Part shown: in pieces, positions 32,846 through 42,378 of the stretch
Numbering within the stretch: position 1 is the stretch's first letter
How the letters are laid out: the number at the start of each line of letters is the position of its first letter
DNA from: Candidatus Leptovillus gracilis
GTDB taxonomy: Bacteria > Chloroflexota > Anaerolineae > Promineifilales > Promineifilaceae
Direction: 5' to 3'
NCBI GenBank assembly: GCA_016716065.1
Contig: JADJXA010000001.1
Span: 372,001 to 436,000 of the forward strand
DNA length: 64,000 nt
Made by a program: the position numbers and the translations under genes
The notes under the pieces: model-generated
The model's input: only the letters and a program-made list of their open reading frames with translations
What the model was told of the DNA's origin: nothing
Database searches by the model: none

Positions 32846-35005
32846 ATGCTTGCCAAACTTAGACCCAGTCTGAACTTTGGCGTGTTGTTTAAGCCGGCGC
32901 TGTATTATTTGGCACGGCCGTTACGCCTGTTCCAAACATATGACTCCGCCAACCTCCGCCCCGATCTGATCGCCGGCATTACCGTTGCCGTTATCCTGCT
33001 GCCGCAAGCCATCGCCTTCGCCGTCATCGCCGAACTGCCGCCGCAAATGGGCATTTACGCCGCCATCATGGGCGCCGTCTTTGCCGCGCTGTGGGGGTCT
33101 TCCAACCAGTCGCACACCGGCCCGGCCAATGCCATCTCGCTGCTCGTCTTTTCCTCTCTGTCCGGCGTCGTCGCCGTTGGTTCCGATGATTACATAGTAG
33201 CCGCGGGTATGGTCGCCGTGATGGCCGGCCTCTTCCAACTGTTGATGGGGCTGGCCCGATTGGGCATTCTGGTCAACTTTGTCTCTCACTCGGTCATCGT
33301 AGGCTTTGCGTCTGGGGCGGGCATCCTCATTGCCATTTTGCAGCTCAAGCCGCTGTTAGGCTTGCAGTTCACCGATCAATCTATCGTGCAGAACATCAGC
33401 ATGATTGTTACCCGACTGCCGGAAATACACGGGCCAACGGCCGTTATCGGCATCGGCGCGATGATGCTGATGATCATCCTGCGCCGCATCAACCGCAAAT
33501 GGCCCGGCGCGCTGATCAGCATGATCATCGCCTCCATCATCGTCTACATTTTCAGACTCGACGAATCAGGCGTCAGCGTCATTGGACAGCTTCCCCGGCA
33601 GCTTCCCCCGTTGGCCGAACTGCCCTGGCTCAACTTGCGGCTCATCACCCAATTGTCGCCCGGCGCGCTGGCAATTGGGGCCATTGGTCTGGTGGAAACG
33701 GCGGCCATCACCCGCTCAATGGCTGTGCAGACCGGCCAAAGGTTAGACAGCAACCAGGAATTTGTCGGGCAAGGCATGGCCAACACCGCAGCCGGCATCT
33801 TCTCCGGCTTTCCCGTCGCCTGCTCTTTTTCGCGCGCGGCCATCAACTTGGAATCTGGTGCGCGCAGCCCGATGTCGGCCATTTTTTCCGCAATTTTTGT
33901 CGTTATTGCCATGTTTTTTGTGGGGCCGCTGGCCGCTTACCTGCCGCGCGCCGCCCTGGCTGGCGTGTTGATTGTCACCTCTTATGGCATGATCGATCAG
34001 GCAGAAATTCGGCGCATCTGGCAAGGCGCGGCCGGCGACGCCGGCATCATGGTCATCACCCTCTTCGGCACGCTGCTCCTTTCCATTGAATTTGCCGTCT
34101 TGTTGGGCATTTTGTTTTCCTTTGCCCTCTACGTCTTGCGCACCAGCACCCCCAGAGTCCATGCCGTCATCCCCGACGCCACATTTAAGCACTTCACCTA
34201 TCAACCAGACAGAGAGCCATGTCCTCAGCTCAATATCATCGAGATTTTGGGCGACTTATATTTTGGCGCAGTCAACCACGTAGAGGAGATCATTCTCCAC
34301 CACCTGGACAGGCATCCCGAACAGCGTTTTCTGATGCTGCGGATGCACAGCGTCAATCACGCCGACTTCAGCGGCATCCATATGTTGGAATCGCTGGTGC
34401 GCACGTTTCGGGAGCGAGGTGGTGATGTGTTTCTGGTGCGGGTGTCGCATCCGGTGATGAAGATCATGGCTTCTACCGGATTTGACAACTATTTGGGCGC
34501 AACGAATTTCCTGGAAGATGACAACGCGATTGCCTACTTGTTCTACCACAAACTAGATCCGGCCATCTGCATTTATGAATGTCCCTGGCGCGTGTTTGCC
34601 GAATGCCAGAACCTACCCAAACGCACCGACCTGATTGGCATCCCCAAACTGCAAGAAACGCCGGAAAACACGGTAAAGACCATCACGCCGCAGTGGCTCT
34701 GGCAGGCGCTGCATGGACCAACCAGACGGCCGCTGACCATTTGGGACGTGCGCGAACCGCGTGAATTTAGCCGGGGGCACATTCCAGAGGCCCAGCTATT
34801 GCCTTTGGCCGATGTTTTGGCTGCCGGCGAGCAGGAAACGGCCGTTGCCCCCGATGCCCCCCTCATCCTTGTCTGTCGCCAGGGCCGCCGCAGCCGGCGG
34901 GCAGCCTATGCGCTGCAACAACGGGGGTTTAACAACGTGCAGGTGCTGGAAGGTGGAATGGTCGCCTGGGAAGCGGCCGGTCTGTTAGAGGCAGTTGAGC
35001 TATGA
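32846..35005 (+). CDS. SulP anion transporter fused to STAS and rhodanese domains
   Basis: 719 residues. SulP membrane domain (about 30-430, with DLIAGITVAVILLPQAIAFA and the SNQSHTGPANAISLL signature), STAS domain (about 445-560, FLMLRMHSVNHADFSGIHML), then a C-terminal rhodanese domain (about 610-715) with active-site C677 in LVCRQGRRSRR. SulP proteins carry sulfate, bicarbonate or other anions; STAS regulates. A rhodanese handles sulfane sulfur or acts as a fold module, so sulfate or thiosulfate is the likely cargo (inference). The next gene, glpX, overlaps its stop by four bases. Confidence 0.9.
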   Translation: MLAKLRPSLNFGVLFKPALYYLARPLRLFQTYDSANLRPDLIAGITVAVILLPQAIAFAVIAELPPQMGIYAAIMGAVFAALWGSSNQSHTGPANAISLLVFSSLSGVVAVGSDDYIVAAGMVAVMAGLFQLLMGLARLGILVNFVSHSVIVGFASGAGILIAILQLKPLLGLQFTDQSIVQNISMIVTRLPEIHGPTAVIGIGAMMLMIILRRINRKWPGALISMIIASIIVYIFRLDESGVSVIGQLPRQLPPLAELPWLNLRLITQLSPGALAIGAIGLVETAAITRSMAVQTGQRLDSNQEFVGQGMANTAAGIFSGFPVACSFSRAAINLESGARSPMSAIFSAIFVVIAMFFVGPLAAYLPRAALAGVLIVTSYGMIDQAEIRRIWQGAAGDAGIMVITLFGTLLLSIEFAVLLGILFSFALYVLRTSTPRVHAVIPDATFKHFTYQPDREPCPQLNIIEILGDLYFGAVNHVEEIILHHLDRHPEQRFLMLRMHSVNHADFSGIHMLESLVRTFRERGGDVFLVRVSHPVMKIMASTGFDNYLGATNFLEDDNAIAYLFYHKLDPAICIYECPWRVFAECQNLPKRTDLIGIPKLQETPENTVKTITPQWLWQALHGPTRRPLTIWDVREPREFSRGHIPEAQLLPLADVLAAGEQETAVAPDAPLILVCRQGRRSRRAAYALQQRGFNNVQVLEGGMVAWEAAGLLEAVEL

Positions 35006-35979
35006 ATACGACACTTTCAACCCGTAACATTGGTTTAGACCTGATTCGCGTCACAGAGACGGCCGCCCTGGCCGCCGGCCACTGGCTCGGCTCCGGTGAC
35101 CACCGGGCAGCCCACCGGGCGGCCACGCGGGCGATGGCCTCGGCACTGGATACGCTGGACATGGACGGCCGTATTGTCATTGGGGAAGAACGGCAAATGA
35201 ACGGCCGTTCCCTTCTCGCCAGCGGCCAAAAAGTCGGCAACGGCGACGGACCAGAAGTAGATTTGGCCGTAGACCCCATAGATGGCACCAACCTGCTCAT
35301 CAAAGGCCGCCCAGGAGCCATCTCCGTCGTCGGCATCACCCCTCGTGGCACATTATGGTCGCCCGGCCCGGCCGCTTACATGGAAAAGATCATCGTAGGC
35401 CAGGAAGCCGCCAGCGCCCTGGTCCGCGAATGCCTGGATGCGCCGGCCGCCTGGACCCTGGCCCTCATTGCCCGCGTCAAAAGCAAAGCCGTGCGCGATC
35501 TCACCGTCGTCGTGTTAGACCGGCCGCGCAACGAACCCCTTATCCAAGAAGTTCGCAACACCGGCGCGCACATTTTGCTCAAAGACGAAGGCGACGCCGA
35601 AGGGGCGCTGGTCACGTTATCACCAGGCACAGGGGTAGACATTCTGATGGGTATTGGCGGCGCACAGCAAGGCGTGTTGGCCGCCTGCGCCGTCAAGGCG
35701 ATGAACGGCGGCATGTTGGCCCGCCTGGCGCCCCAAACCGCAGAAGAACGTCACGAAGTGGAAGCGGCCGGCCTGGACGCCAAGAAGATTATGACGTGCA
35801 GCGAATTGGTACGCACCGACGAGATCTTTTTCGCCGCCACTGGCATTACCGACAGCGCTCTGCTGCCGGCCATGCGCTTCAGCAGCAATGTGGCCGAAAC
35901 CTATTCCCTGCTCATCCGCTCAGAAACCGGGACCCGCCGCTTTATTCACGCCGAACATGGAATGCGGGTGAAACCGTGA
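35002..35979 (+). CDS. glpX: Class II fructose-1,6-bisphosphatase
   Basis: 325 residues. GlpX hallmark VDLAVDPIDGTNLLIKGRPG (about 89-108) with the metal-binding DPIDGT; GIGGAQQGVLAACAVKAMNGG later. It removes the 1-phosphate from fructose-1,6-bisphosphate in gluconeogenesis. The ATG overlaps the stop of the SulP gene (ATGA), so expression is coupled although the functions are unrelated at first sight. Confidence 0.95.
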   Translation: MNTTLSTRNIGLDLIRVTETAALAAGHWLGSGDHRAAHRAATRAMASALDTLDMDGRIVIGEERQMNGRSLLASGQKVGNGDGPEVDLAVDPIDGTNLLIKGRPGAISVVGITPRGTLWSPGPAAYMEKIIVGQEAASALVRECLDAPAAWTLALIARVKSKAVRDLTVVVLDRPRNEPLIQEVRNTGAHILLKDEGDAEGALVTLSPGTGVDILMGIGGAQQGVLAACAVKAMNGGMLARLAPQTAEERHEVEAAGLDAKKIMTCSELVRTDEIFFAATGITDSALLPAMRFSSNVAETYSLLIRSETGTRRFIHAEHGMRVKP

Positions 35980-35992
35980 TCCCTCGCAAATT

Positions 35993-36103
35993 CTCCCGGA
36001 GGCTGACAAGACAGGCGGAGATTGGCTCGCTTCAGCCTCCGGGAGGGTGAGAAAATGCTGTTCGCTGCGGCCGTTCCCGATCCACGCCACCCCGCCCCTG
36101 CCA
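35993..36103. repeat. Hairpin plus partial MITE-like sequence
   Basis: CTCCCGGAGGCTGA (35993-36006) and its exact reverse complement (36032-36045) form a stem; bases 36048-36103 (GAAAATGCTGTTCGCTGCGG through CCCCGCCCCTGCCA) match the right third of copy A at 15123-15178. A truncated relative lies after glpX; no gene in 35980-36154. Confidence 0.65.
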
Positions 36104-36154
36104 GTGACCACGACATACCGAGACCGGCTGAAACCAGACAAGCTGCATCATCGC

Positions 36155-36637
36155 TTACGAACGCTGGCGCAGATGAATGTCGTAAACGCGCAGCGTTTCC
36201 GGGTGGAACAGCCAGGCCAGGCCCAACAACGGCTGCACCAGCGGGAAAAAGCCGTAATCGGCGCCAAAGTGCCGCCACACGGTGCTGCCAATCACATCCG
36301 GGATAATGAAACTGAGTGTCCCCACCACCAGCGTCATCGCCGATTCAAAGAGCAATACACCCACCGAGAGCTTCCAGGCCCAGGCGCGGCGCACAGCAAA
36401 CCCGACAGTTGCCAACAGATAACTGGCAGCGGCGATAGCGCTGAGGTAAATAGGCAAAAAATCTGTCACCCCTTCTTTCAAGAAAAGCTGATAGATGGCG
36501 CGCGCGCCGGTGGAAAGGGCCAATACCGGATAAGACACGGCCAGGATAACGCCGGCCGCGCTGATAAACCCGGACAACCCGTTTTGGGCGATTGTTTCTG
36601 GCTGCGTCTGTTTGTCGGTTTGTTTAGATTGTGTCAT
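36155..36637 (-). CDS. Four-helix membrane protein of unknown function
   Basis: 160 residues: hydrophilic head (1-22) then four hydrophobic segments (about 24-48, 62-84, 88-112, 130-150). GGAGCATAACAGGAC precedes the ATG. No family motif recognised. Monocistronic. Confidence 0.7.
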   Translation of the reverse strand: MTQSKQTDKQTQPETIAQNGLSGFISAAGVILAVSYPVLALSTGARAIYQLFLKEGVTDFLPIYLSAIAAASYLLATVGFAVRRAWAWKLSVGVLLFESAMTLVVGTLSFIIPDVIGSTVWRHFGADYGFFPLVQPLLGLAWLFHPETLRVYDIHLRQRS

Positions 36638-36797
36638 GTCCTGTTATGCTCCTCGGTTATAAAGAGCCGACAGATCTCTGATACCTGTCGGCTTTGGTGA
36701 TTATACCACGCCGGCGCAGCGGGGCTTTGTTAACAGAACCTTTACAAACTGTTAGCCGCGCCTTAACTGGCAGACGCCTGGATTCCGTCTCTGCGTA

Positions 36798-36825
36798 TTG
36801 CCCTGACAAGTTGCCATGATATAAT
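36798..36825 (+). promoter_or_regulatory. Putative promoter of the sugar ABC operon
   Basis: TTGCCC, 16 bases, TATAAT (36820-36825), about 130 bases before the first permease. A hairpin AGCCGACAG/CTGTCGGCT (36665-36693) stands upstream. Apart from these the 36638-36952 spacer shows no gene and no obvious operator palindrome. Confidence 0.5.
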
Positions 36826-36952
36826 GCCTTCAATATGATGCTGCGAACGGAATACCTGTGGTAATCGTAAAACGATGGTCTTCTGGTGTGTGGTCTCTTA
36901 ACCACCGGATAAGAGGTATGCAGACGGCCGTCACCTTACAACAACAATCTCC

Positions 36953-38683
36953 ATGAGTGATACAATAACCCCTTCCAACACCAATGCGGCCGCCGCAAAT
37001 GCGCCCAAAGTTGGTTTACAAATCTTCGCCGGGCGACGTGGACGCAAGCTCAGGGAGAATATGTTGGCTTATGCCCTTCTCTTTCCGGCGTTTCTGATTA
37101 TTTTTACCTTCGGCATTTTCCCACTGGCTTTCTCCGCCTACCAAAGCACGCTCACCGGTCTGAATAAAATAGTAGGCACGTATACCGGCCTGGGCAACTA
37201 TGTCAAAGCCGTCGCCAACCTGACCTATGTGATTGGCTTTTGGCTGGCGATTGGCTTTGGTTATACGGCCGTGCGCAGCCTGCTAAAAACCCGCCAAACC
37301 GCCCAGGAACACAACGAACGGCCGTGGCTCTGGCTCATTCCCGCCACGCTGCTCTCCGTCGGTATGCTCCTCTTCACCCGCTTCTTCTTCCTATTCCTGC
37401 CCCAACTGCTGGGCGTCGCCGACAAAATGCGCACCGCCCAACGCGCCGGCGAAGGCCCCCAATCCCTCCTGTTTCGGCAGTTCACCGGCGAAGCTTTCCG
37501 CCTGCCCCACGTGCAGCAAGCATTCTGGTTGGCTGTGGTTGTCCTCATCGCCGCCGCCATCCTCAGCTACGTTTTCAGCCGCGTCTTGCCAGACAGCCGC
37601 CATCAGGGCCAATATTACGGCAGCTTCGTCCAGGCATCCCTTCTCAGCCTCAGCGGCGCCATTTTGGCCTGGTACACCTGGACCGAAGTGCAACGCGCCT
37701 ACGCCGAAGCGCTGGAAGCGGGCAAAACCTTAGACATTTGGGCGCAAGTCACCATCATCAGCGCCGGATTTGTGCTGCTCTTGCTCTCTTGGTGGTTGTG
37801 GGGCAGCGCCAGCCAGCGCGATTCCAACCTCAGCATGGCCTTGCGTCTCGGCGCGGCCGTCTTGCTGATGATCGGCGGCTACCTGCTCATTACCGAGCTG
37901 CCCCTGGCCATCGGCGCCGGCGACAAAAAATGGTGGTCCGGGCTGCGCACCACCGTTTACTACTCGTTGGGCACAATCCCGCTCCAGTTAGCCATCTCCC
38001 TGATGCTGGCGACCATCCTGTTTCAAGACATTCGTGGCAAATCGTTCTTCCGCATTCTCTACTTTCTGCCCTACATCACGCCTGTCGTCGGCGCGGCGGC
38101 CATCTTCCGCATCCTCTTTTCCGGCCGGGTAGATGCGCCCATTAACCGCATCGTCACCGGCCTCGGCTTTAACGCCCTGGGCTGGCTCAACGAACCTAAA
38201 GGTATCTTCCAAATGATGACCAGCAGCGCCATTACCCTGCCCGACTGGGCCGTCGGACCCAGCTTGTCGCTGGTCGTCGTCATTATCTTCAGCATTTGGA
38301 CCTTTGTCGGCTTTAACACCGTCATTTTCCTGGCCGGGCTGGGCAGCATTCCCGGCACGTTGTACGAATCGGCCTCCATTGACGGCGCCGGCCGCTGGGC
38401 GCAGTTCCGGCACATTACCCTGCCATTGCTTTCCCCAACCATCTACTTACTCACCCTCTATGGCGTCATCGGCACGTTTAAGGCGTTTACCCACATCTTC
38501 GTCCTGCGCACCGGCGCTGCCCTCGGGACCACAGACACAGCCAGCGTCGTCATCTTCGACGCCTTCAATCGGGATACGCGCATTGGCTATGCGTCGGCTT
38601 TGGCCATGCTGCTGCTGCTTATTGTCATGGGGCTGACTATCGCCAACAACCGCATCGCCAGCAAACGAGTGTTCTATGGCTGA
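36953..38683 (+). CDS. Sugar ABC transporter permease (MalF-like, enlarged)
   Basis: 576 residues, about double the usual 290-300. After the first helix (about 40-62) an insertion of roughly 230 residues carries about five extra hydrophobic segments (about 88-108, 124-142, 186-208, 222-242, 263-283, 291-310). The canonical permease half begins near TTVYYSLGTIPLQLAISLML (about 334) and has the EAA loop YESASIDGAGRWAQFRHITL (about 463-482), which contacts the ATPase. It partners the next gene; overlap of eight bases shows tight coupling. Confidence 0.88.
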   Translation: MSDTITPSNTNAAAANAPKVGLQIFAGRRGRKLRENMLAYALLFPAFLIIFTFGIFPLAFSAYQSTLTGLNKIVGTYTGLGNYVKAVANLTYVIGFWLAIGFGYTAVRSLLKTRQTAQEHNERPWLWLIPATLLSVGMLLFTRFFFLFLPQLLGVADKMRTAQRAGEGPQSLLFRQFTGEAFRLPHVQQAFWLAVVVLIAAAILSYVFSRVLPDSRHQGQYYGSFVQASLLSLSGAILAWYTWTEVQRAYAEALEAGKTLDIWAQVTIISAGFVLLLLSWWLWGSASQRDSNLSMALRLGAAVLLMIGGYLLITELPLAIGAGDKKWWSGLRTTVYYSLGTIPLQLAISLMLATILFQDIRGKSFFRILYFLPYITPVVGAAAIFRILFSGRVDAPINRIVTGLGFNALGWLNEPKGIFQMMTSSAITLPDWAVGPSLSLVVVIIFSIWTFVGFNTVIFLAGLGSIPGTLYESASIDGAGRWAQFRHITLPLLSPTIYLLTLYGVIGTFKAFTHIFVLRTGAALGTTDTASVVIFDAFNRDTRIGYASALAMLLLLIVMGLTIANNRIASKRVFYG

Positions 38684-39575
38684 TATAACCACCCCATCAC
38701 CCCGGCAAAGCAACACGCCATCCCAATTGCACCCCAAAGCAATCCGCTTCGATGTGGGGAAGATGGTGATGTATCTCATTTTGATAGTCGGCGCGGCGGT
38801 GGCCGTCTTGCCTTTCATCTTCACCGTCAGCGTATCGCTGATGAACCTGACCGAAGCCACCGGCCGAACGCTTATCCCCTCCACACCCCAATGGGGCAAC
38901 TACACCAGAGCCTGGCAGGAAGCGAAATTTGGCCTTTATTTTTGGAACAGCGTGCGCATCGCTTTTATTACCGTCACTGGTCAGGTGATTTTTTGCACGC
39001 TGGCCGCTTACGCCTTTGCCCAGTTTGAATTTCCGGGCAAAAATTTTCTGTTCGCTTTGCTGCTGTCTACATTGATTCTGCCGGAAGCCATCACCTGGGT
39101 TCCTAACTTCATCACCGTCTCCTGGCTGGGCCGGGTAACGCCGATCCAATGGATTAACAACTGGCCGGCATTGACAGTTCCGTTTATGGCCAGCGCCTTT
39201 AGCATTTTGATCTTGCGCCAATTTTTCCAGCAAATACCCGGCGAATTGTGGGATTCGGCGCAGATTGACGGCGCGGGTTATATGCGCTTTTTACTGCAAG
39301 TGGTCATTCCGCTGTCGAGACCGGCGCTGGTCAGCGTCATTTTGTTCAGCTTTATTGGCTCATGGAACGCCCTGGCCTGGCCAATTTTGGTGACGACAAC
39401 GCCAGATTGGCGGCCGATTTCTTATGGCCTGTACAATTTTGTGGACGAGGGCGGCGCGCAAACCCATTTGCGCATGGCCGGGGCGGTGATCACCATTTTG
39501 CCGTTGATTATTGTGTATTTTTTCACCCAGAAGCAGTTCACCGAAGGAATTGCTACGACGGGCTTAAAAGGCTAA
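38676..39575 (+). CDS. Sugar ABC transporter permease (MalG-like)
   Basis: 299 residues, normal size. Hydrophobic segments from about 28, with the EAA loop LWDSAQIDGAGYMRFLLQVV (about 188-207). C-terminal FTQKQFTEGIATTGLKG is the MalG-type ending. Together with the preceding permease it forms the membrane channel. No ATPase gene follows; such importers often share a common MsmX/MalK-type ATPase elsewhere. Confidence 0.93.
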   Translation: MADITTPSPRQSNTPSQLHPKAIRFDVGKMVMYLILIVGAAVAVLPFIFTVSVSLMNLTEATGRTLIPSTPQWGNYTRAWQEAKFGLYFWNSVRIAFITVTGQVIFCTLAAYAFAQFEFPGKNFLFALLLSTLILPEAITWVPNFITVSWLGRVTPIQWINNWPALTVPFMASAFSILILRQFFQQIPGELWDSAQIDGAGYMRFLLQVVIPLSRPALVSVILFSFIGSWNALAWPILVTTTPDWRPISYGLYNFVDEGGAQTHLRMAGAVITILPLIIVYFFTQKQFTEGIATTGLKG

Positions 39576-39727
39576 TTCGCACAACACCATGTAAAGGAGG
39601 TGATGCCCGCGCCGGCTGCTGCATCGGCGGCCTGCCACCTGACGATATTCCACTTCTATTAGACTCGACGCCGACGTCTAACACGTCTGATTCACTTTAT
39701 CAACACTTTTTGGAGGAGATTTTTGAA

Positions 39728-41305
39728 ATGAACCATAAAACAATGAAACTTTTGCTGTTACTGTTTACGGCCGTTCTCTTCACCCTGGCTCTGGCTGCTT
39801 GTGGTGGGGACACAACCACGACCGAACCCGTCGCCCAGGCAACCACAGCGCCGGTTGAAGAAGTCGCCGCCGAACCCACCGAAGCGCCCATGGAAGAACC
39901 TACCGAAGAACCTATGGCCGAACCCACTGAGGCGCCCATGGAAGAACCCACCGAAGCGCCCATGGAAGAACCCATGACGGTCAACAACAGCCTGAACGGC
40001 GTTGACGAATGTATCATCGCCACCGACGGCCCCTTTGCTGGCGTGGACCCCACCGGCGTTAACATCGTCTGGTGGCACAACCACAGTGGTTCCCGCGAAG
40101 AAAAAATGCTGCCGTTGATTGATCAGTTCAACCAGAACAACGCCTGCGGCATCACCCTCGAAGCCCAAAACCAGGGCAGCTACGACGACATCCGCAACCA
40201 GGTCAACGCCAGCATCAACGCTGGCGACTTGCCGGCCGCGCTGGTTGTTGGCTATCAGAACGATCAAGCCTTCTACCAACTCAATGACACCCTGGCCGAC
40301 CTGAACACCTTCCTGGCCGACGCCACTTGGGGTCTGAGCGAAGCCGACCAGGCTGATTTTTATCCCAGTTTCTTCGACCAAAGCATCCACCCGGTATTCG
40401 ACAACCAACGCCTGGGCTTCCCGCCCAACCGCTCCATGGAAGTGATCTACTACAACCAGACCTGGCTGGAAGAATTGGGCTTCGATGGCCCGCCCACCAC
40501 GCCCGATGATTTCCGTGAAATGGCTTGCGCCGCGGCTGAGGCCAATGGCGACGGAACCGGTGGCTTTATCCTGCGCGACGATGCGTCGGCGATGGCTGCC
40601 TGGACCTACGCCTTTGGCGGCGACATTCTCACCGAAGACGGCATGGCCTACTTGTATGATGGCGACGCTACCGTGGAAGCGATGGCCTTCTTGAAAGGCA
40701 TGTTGGATGATGGCTGCGCCTACTTCTTCACCGAAGGTTTCCCGAACCCTGAATTTGCCGCCCGCCGGGCCATGTTCACCATGGGTTCCAGCTCTGGCAT
40801 TCCTTTCTACGCTGGCGATGTGAAAACAATCGCTGAAGAAGGCAGCAAAGACCCCGACGTTTGGGGTGTAACGGCCGTTCCCTACACCACCGCCGAACCG
40901 GTGCAAAACATCTATGGTGGCGACATCATGATCACCAACACCACCCCGGAAGAACAACTGGCGGCCTGGATCTTCGTCAAATGGTTCACCACGCCGGAAG
41001 TTCAGGCGCAGTGGGACATTATCAGCGGTTACTTCCCGACACGCGCCGGGACCAGCGAATTCTTGACCGACTTCTTCACCGAGAATCCGCAGTGGGCGCA
41101 GGCGGTTGAACTGCTGCCCTTCTCCTATTACGAACCGCAGTTGATCTCCTACACCGCTGCCCGTGACGCCGCCCAGGCCACGTTCAACGCCATCATGCAG
41201 TTGTCCGCCGGCGCCACCACCGACGATATCCGCGCCCTTCTGACCGAGTTAACGGAAACGGCTAACGCTGCCCAGGAAGAGCTGATGTCCGAGGTTGGTC
41301 CGTAA
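39728..41305 (+). CDS. Sugar ABC transporter substrate-binding lipoprotein
   Basis: 525 residues from ATG 39728 (GGAGGAG upstream); the frame opens further back at 39362 but that overlaps the permease. Lipobox LAAC (about 18-21), then an acidic linker with repeats of EPTEAPMEEP (about 40-80), then a family 1 solute-binding fold (VNIVWWHNHSGSREEKMLPL; SMEVIYYNQTWLEELGFDGP). It captures a sugar outside and docks on the two permeases. The order permease-permease-binding protein is reversed from the usual. The particular sugar cannot be read. Confidence 0.92.
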   Translation: MNHKTMKLLLLLFTAVLFTLALAACGGDTTTTEPVAQATTAPVEEVAAEPTEAPMEEPTEEPMAEPTEAPMEEPTEAPMEEPMTVNNSLNGVDECIIATDGPFAGVDPTGVNIVWWHNHSGSREEKMLPLIDQFNQNNACGITLEAQNQGSYDDIRNQVNASINAGDLPAALVVGYQNDQAFYQLNDTLADLNTFLADATWGLSEADQADFYPSFFDQSIHPVFDNQRLGFPPNRSMEVIYYNQTWLEELGFDGPPTTPDDFREMACAAAEANGDGTGGFILRDDASAMAAWTYAFGGDILTEDGMAYLYDGDATVEAMAFLKGMLDDGCAYFFTEGFPNPEFAARRAMFTMGSSSGIPFYAGDVKTIAEEGSKDPDVWGVTAVPYTTAEPVQNIYGGDIMITNTTPEEQLAAWIFVKWFTTPEVQAQWDIISGYFPTRAGTSEFLTDFFTENPQWAQAVELLPFSYYEPQLISYTAARDAAQATFNAIMQLSAGATTDDIRALLTELTETANAAQEELMSEVGP

Positions 41306-41333
41306 AGGTCCGGAACACAATAATTTCCTGGTT

Positions 41334-41413
41334 AGACCTGACAAGTTTCCCCAAACTTGTCAGGTCTTGAGTGAACAGCCTCAAAGGTACACACCCTTGA
41401 GGCTGTTTCTTTT
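41334..41413 (+). terminator. Two consecutive hairpins closing the ABC operon
   Basis: AGACCTGACAAGTTT (41334-41348) pairs perfectly with 41353-41367. The second stem AACAGCCTCAA (41374-41384) pairs with TTGAGGCTGTT (41397-41407) and is followed by TCTTTTG. The second looks like a classic terminator; the first resembles the word-like hairpin repeats. Confidence 0.75.
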
Positions 41414-41421
41414 GACTTTTT

Positions 41422-42279
41422 ATGAACGATTATTCTAACGCCCCCCAACCTGACGCCCTTCTGGCAGTGGCCCAGACAACGGCCGCTGCCGCCGGACAGA
41501 TCATCCGCCAAAATTTCTACCAACCCCACCAGATCAGCAGCAAAGGCTTCCGCGATCTCGTTACCGATACCGATATTGCCGCCCAGGCCGCCATCACCGC
41601 TGCCATTCGCCATACCTGGCCGGATCATGGCTTCCTCACCGAAGAAGAAGACAGCGCTTTGCCCACGTCCGGCCCCATCATTTGGGTAATAGACCCATTG
41701 GATGGTACGACAAACTTTAGCCGGGGCCTGCCGGAAGTTTGTGTGTCCATCGCCGCCATGCGCTTCCCGGCCGCGAGTCGGCCAGAAATAGTGGCCGCGG
41801 CCATTTACGATCCGCTGCGCGACGAGTTGTTTAGCGCGGCGCACGGTCAGGGCGCTCATTTGCGCACGGGGGATGGGGTGATACGGCCGTTACACGTCAG
41901 CGCCATCCACACCCCTGGCGAAACGCTGCTCACCCACGATTGGAGCCACGTACCCATACACCGCCAACAAGGGTTGGACTGCATCAACCAACTGGCACAC
42001 ACCGTTTTTGGCATCCGCTGCGTCGGCACGGCCGCCCTGGCCCTGGCCTGGATAGCCGCCGGCCGCACCGACGCCTACCTGAACTTCAGCCTGAAACCAT
42101 GGGACGTGGCCGCCGCCGCCCTGCTGCTGGCCGAAGCCGGCGGCCAACTGACCATGACGACCGGGGCGCCACTTTTGTGGGATGTGAAGGGCATGAGTTG
42201 TATTGGCAGCAACGGCCGTGTTCATCGCCTGTTGCTAGATATTGTGACAAAATACACAAGCTCGCCGACCGACAAATAA
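41422..42279 (+). CDS. Inositol monophosphatase family protein
   Basis: 285 residues. Metal-binding motifs: E74-E76 in LTEEEDS, D91 and D94 in IDPLDGTTNF, and KPWDVAAAALLLAEAGG near 225. The family removes phosphate from inositol-1-phosphate, histidinol phosphate or fructose-1,6-bisphosphate-like compounds. Starts eight bases after the last terminator T-run and has no clear ribosome binding site. Specificity not assignable; a histidinol-phosphatase role is also possible. Confidence 0.9.
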   Translation: MNDYSNAPQPDALLAVAQTTAAAAGQIIRQNFYQPHQISSKGFRDLVTDTDIAAQAAITAAIRHTWPDHGFLTEEEDSALPTSGPIIWVIDPLDGTTNFSRGLPEVCVSIAAMRFPAASRPEIVAAAIYDPLRDELFSAAHGQGAHLRTGDGVIRPLHVSAIHTPGETLLTHDWSHVPIHRQQGLDCINQLAHTVFGIRCVGTAALALAWIAAGRTDAYLNFSLKPWDVAAAALLLAEAGGQLTMTTGAPLLWDVKGMSCIGSNGRVHRLLLDIVTKYTSSPTDK

Positions 42280-42378
42280 GAATTATTCACCCTACGCAAC
42301 CAAGCGGCGGTTTGATACACTACAGACAATTGTGACACCGGGAACAAATCAACCCGGTATCTCCTGGCGGTTTGAACT

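Noticed and set aside
39758..40957. 399-codon reverse frame over the sugar-binding lipoprotein
   Set aside because: The repeated GFGGFFHGR-like residues come from the reverse reading of the acidic EPTEAP linker; the forward protein is certain.
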